Below, piece after piece: positions 51,117 through 51,854 of a stretch of 51,854 nucleotides of DNA (positions are counted from its first letter, which is position 1; every line of letters starts with the position of its first letter). A program made the position numbers and the translations under genes. The DNA comes from Nitrospirota bacterium (GTDB taxonomy: Bacteria > Nitrospirota > Thermodesulfovibrionia > UBA6902). Under the pieces are notes generated by a model. It saw nothing but the letters and a program-made list of their open reading frames with translations, had not been told where the DNA came from and ran no database searches. The stretch lies in NCBI GenBank assembly GCA_016214845.1, contig JACRMS010000022.1, positions 1 to 51,854 of the forward strand, written 5' to 3'.

Positions 51117-51701
51117 TTATCTATCTCCTTTATATTCAATAGGAGTTGTATCAATACCAATGTCTGATCTAACCTGATTTATCATATTCAAGGCTAAGTT
51201 CCTTACTTCGGCCCACTTATACTGTCTACGACCTTCAATTACAAACAAAAGATGATCTACAAGTTGATCATAAGCATCCATAACCCTTTGAGGCGCAAGA
51301 GCTCCAAGATAAGCATAAACCTTCATTCGACGTCTTTCAAAATCGGCAATTGCTTGGGGAGTAATTGTGCTCCCATTAACTATTGCTATATTGATATCCA
51401 TTAAAAAATCCACAACCATGTCAGCGATTTGCCGATAAATAACAACTTTATCACTGTGCCCTCTTAGAAAAGTTTCTCTATATATATCAAATTCCGTTTT
51501 CAGAGCACTTATATTTCTATCATTTTGGTGCTGTAGATCAGCTCTAAGTGTCGCAAGTTCACGATCATGTTTAGCTTTTTCATCAGCCATTATTCTATTT
51601 GCCCAGACTTTTCCAAGCCAACTTGAAAGTCCAAACAAGACTGCACCCGCTACGCCAGAAGATGCAATTATAGCCGCTGCAATTTCAAATATTTCTTTCA
51701 T
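51117..51701 (-). CDS. cassette 3: membrane and coiled-coil protein
   Basis: The 194-residue product has an N-terminal hydrophobic segment (about 6-27, IAAAIIASSGVAGAVLFGLS), a coiled-coil-like stretch (about 40-72, DEKAKHDRELATLRADLQHQ) and a helical C-terminal part (about 75-180). Proteins with this layout are common hypothetical cassette products; function unknown. The cassette begins with CATCTAAC at 51711-51718, the complement of its end word at 51106. Confidence 0.6.
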   Translation of the reverse strand: MKEIFEIAAAIIASSGVAGAVLFGLSSWLGKVWANRIMADEKAKHDRELATLRADLQHQNDRNISALKTEFDIYRETFLRGHSDKVVIYRQIADMVVDFLMDINIAIVNGSTITPQAIADFERRRMKVYAYLGALAPQRVMDAYDQLVDHLLFVIEGRRQYKWAEVRNLALNMINQVRSDIGIDTTPIEYKGDR

Positions 51702-51718
51702 ATATCTTTACATCTAAC

Positions 51719-51832
51719 GATATCTATACTACGCAGCAGGAAAAGTAAAAAGGACCGGGAAATTGCTAAGTGAGTAATTATAAACTTCCCCATGGTTGTT
51801 TGTCACGAAAATAATTCAAAAGGAGGGAAGTT
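51719..51832. other. sequence beside the first cassette, possible attI side
   Basis: These 114 bases lie on the upstream side of cassette 3. I see no attC-like palindrome in them, so this may be the array's attachment (attI) side rather than another cassette. Nothing here proves that. Confidence 0.3.
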
Positions 51833-51854
51833 ATGAAGTACAGGAGCTACAAGA
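51833..51854 (+). CDS. 5' end of an unidentified gene cut by the window edge
   Basis: A strong ribosome site (AAAAGGAGGG) precedes the ATG; only MKYRSYK is visible. In integrons the integrase is transcribed away from the cassettes, which is this position and direction, but seven residues do not identify it. Confidence 0.4.

Noticed and set aside
49502-51701. The three right-end genes as one operon or a single defence operon
   Set aside because: Gaps of 120 to 180 bases contain attC-like palindromes and each unit has its own matching ends, so they are better read as independent cassettes.
1-51854. tRNA or rRNA genes
   Set aside because: No cloverleaf with a GTTCRA arm and CCA-type end, and no rRNA-like conserved stretch, was noticed on either strand; a tRNA scan would settle this.

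Overview
The window is one stretch of a Gram-negative bacterial chromosome with dense, mostly operonic genes. It carries lipoproteins with lipoboxes, an AsmA-family protein, a PilT motor, a six-gene Rnf complex, a B-type (cytochrome b558) succinate dehydrogenase/fumarate reductase, a long-form HisG, a sigma-54 activator and a multihaem cytochrome c. This mix suggests an anaerobic or facultative environmental bacterium of the Nitrospirota (Thermodesulfovibrionia-like) or Desulfobacterota kind. That placement is an inference from gene content; no rRNA, tRNA or other phylogenetic marker RNA was seen.

Layout. 1-2100: small accessory genes (DUF4160/DUF2442 pair, a DUF1523-like membrane protein, a DUF5678-like protein, a 34-residue Cys/His protein). 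2300-5650: glgC, convergent with pilT and a MshEN-domain protein that has no ATPase domain. 5740-12900: a five-haem secreted cytochrome divergent from rnfCDGEAB, each side with its own promoter. 13084-17860: a secreted His-rich protein, a HAMP membrane protein and a 1203-residue hybrid sensor kinase. 18084-20611: murA-hisD. 20608-21509: a nucleotidyltransferase-fold protein with a small partner. 21614-22500: a PEP-CTERM tail remnant and an exosortase-type CPBP protease, bracketed by two copies of one palindrome. 22549-33294 (minus strand): livK-H-M-G-F, a CBS-ACT protein, an ACT-malic enzyme and sdhC-A-B, with long palindromic repeats at most gene junctions. 33675-38680: hisG, an alpha/beta hydrolase, and a subtilisin-like lipoprotein followed by a PrcB-like lipoprotein. 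38706-45912: AsmA, PilZ, CBS, then an envelope operon (DUF4398 lipoprotein, two L,D-transpeptidases, an exported unknown) behind a good sigma-54 promoter match. 46201-49013: an NtrB/NtrC-type two-component pair.

The most notable region is 49370-51720. It holds three minus-strand single-gene units whose two ends carry matching 8-base words (GTTAGGGC, GTTATCTG, GTTAGATG), separated by imperfect palindromes. Two of the palindromes have single unpaired bases in the stem, as in integron attC sites. I read this as an integron gene-cassette array. The cassettes encode a protein resembling a class III nucleotide cyclase domain, a membrane protein with a possible winged-helix end, and a membrane/coiled-coil protein. 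The array faces away from the right edge, so an integrase, if present, should lie just past it; a plus-strand ORF with a strong ribosome site begins 22 bases before the window ends.

The chromosome is also rich in dispersed palindromic repeats: REP-like units, a RAYT transposase remnant, and nested CACAGAG/AATCTGTG palindromes sitting between co-transcribed genes.
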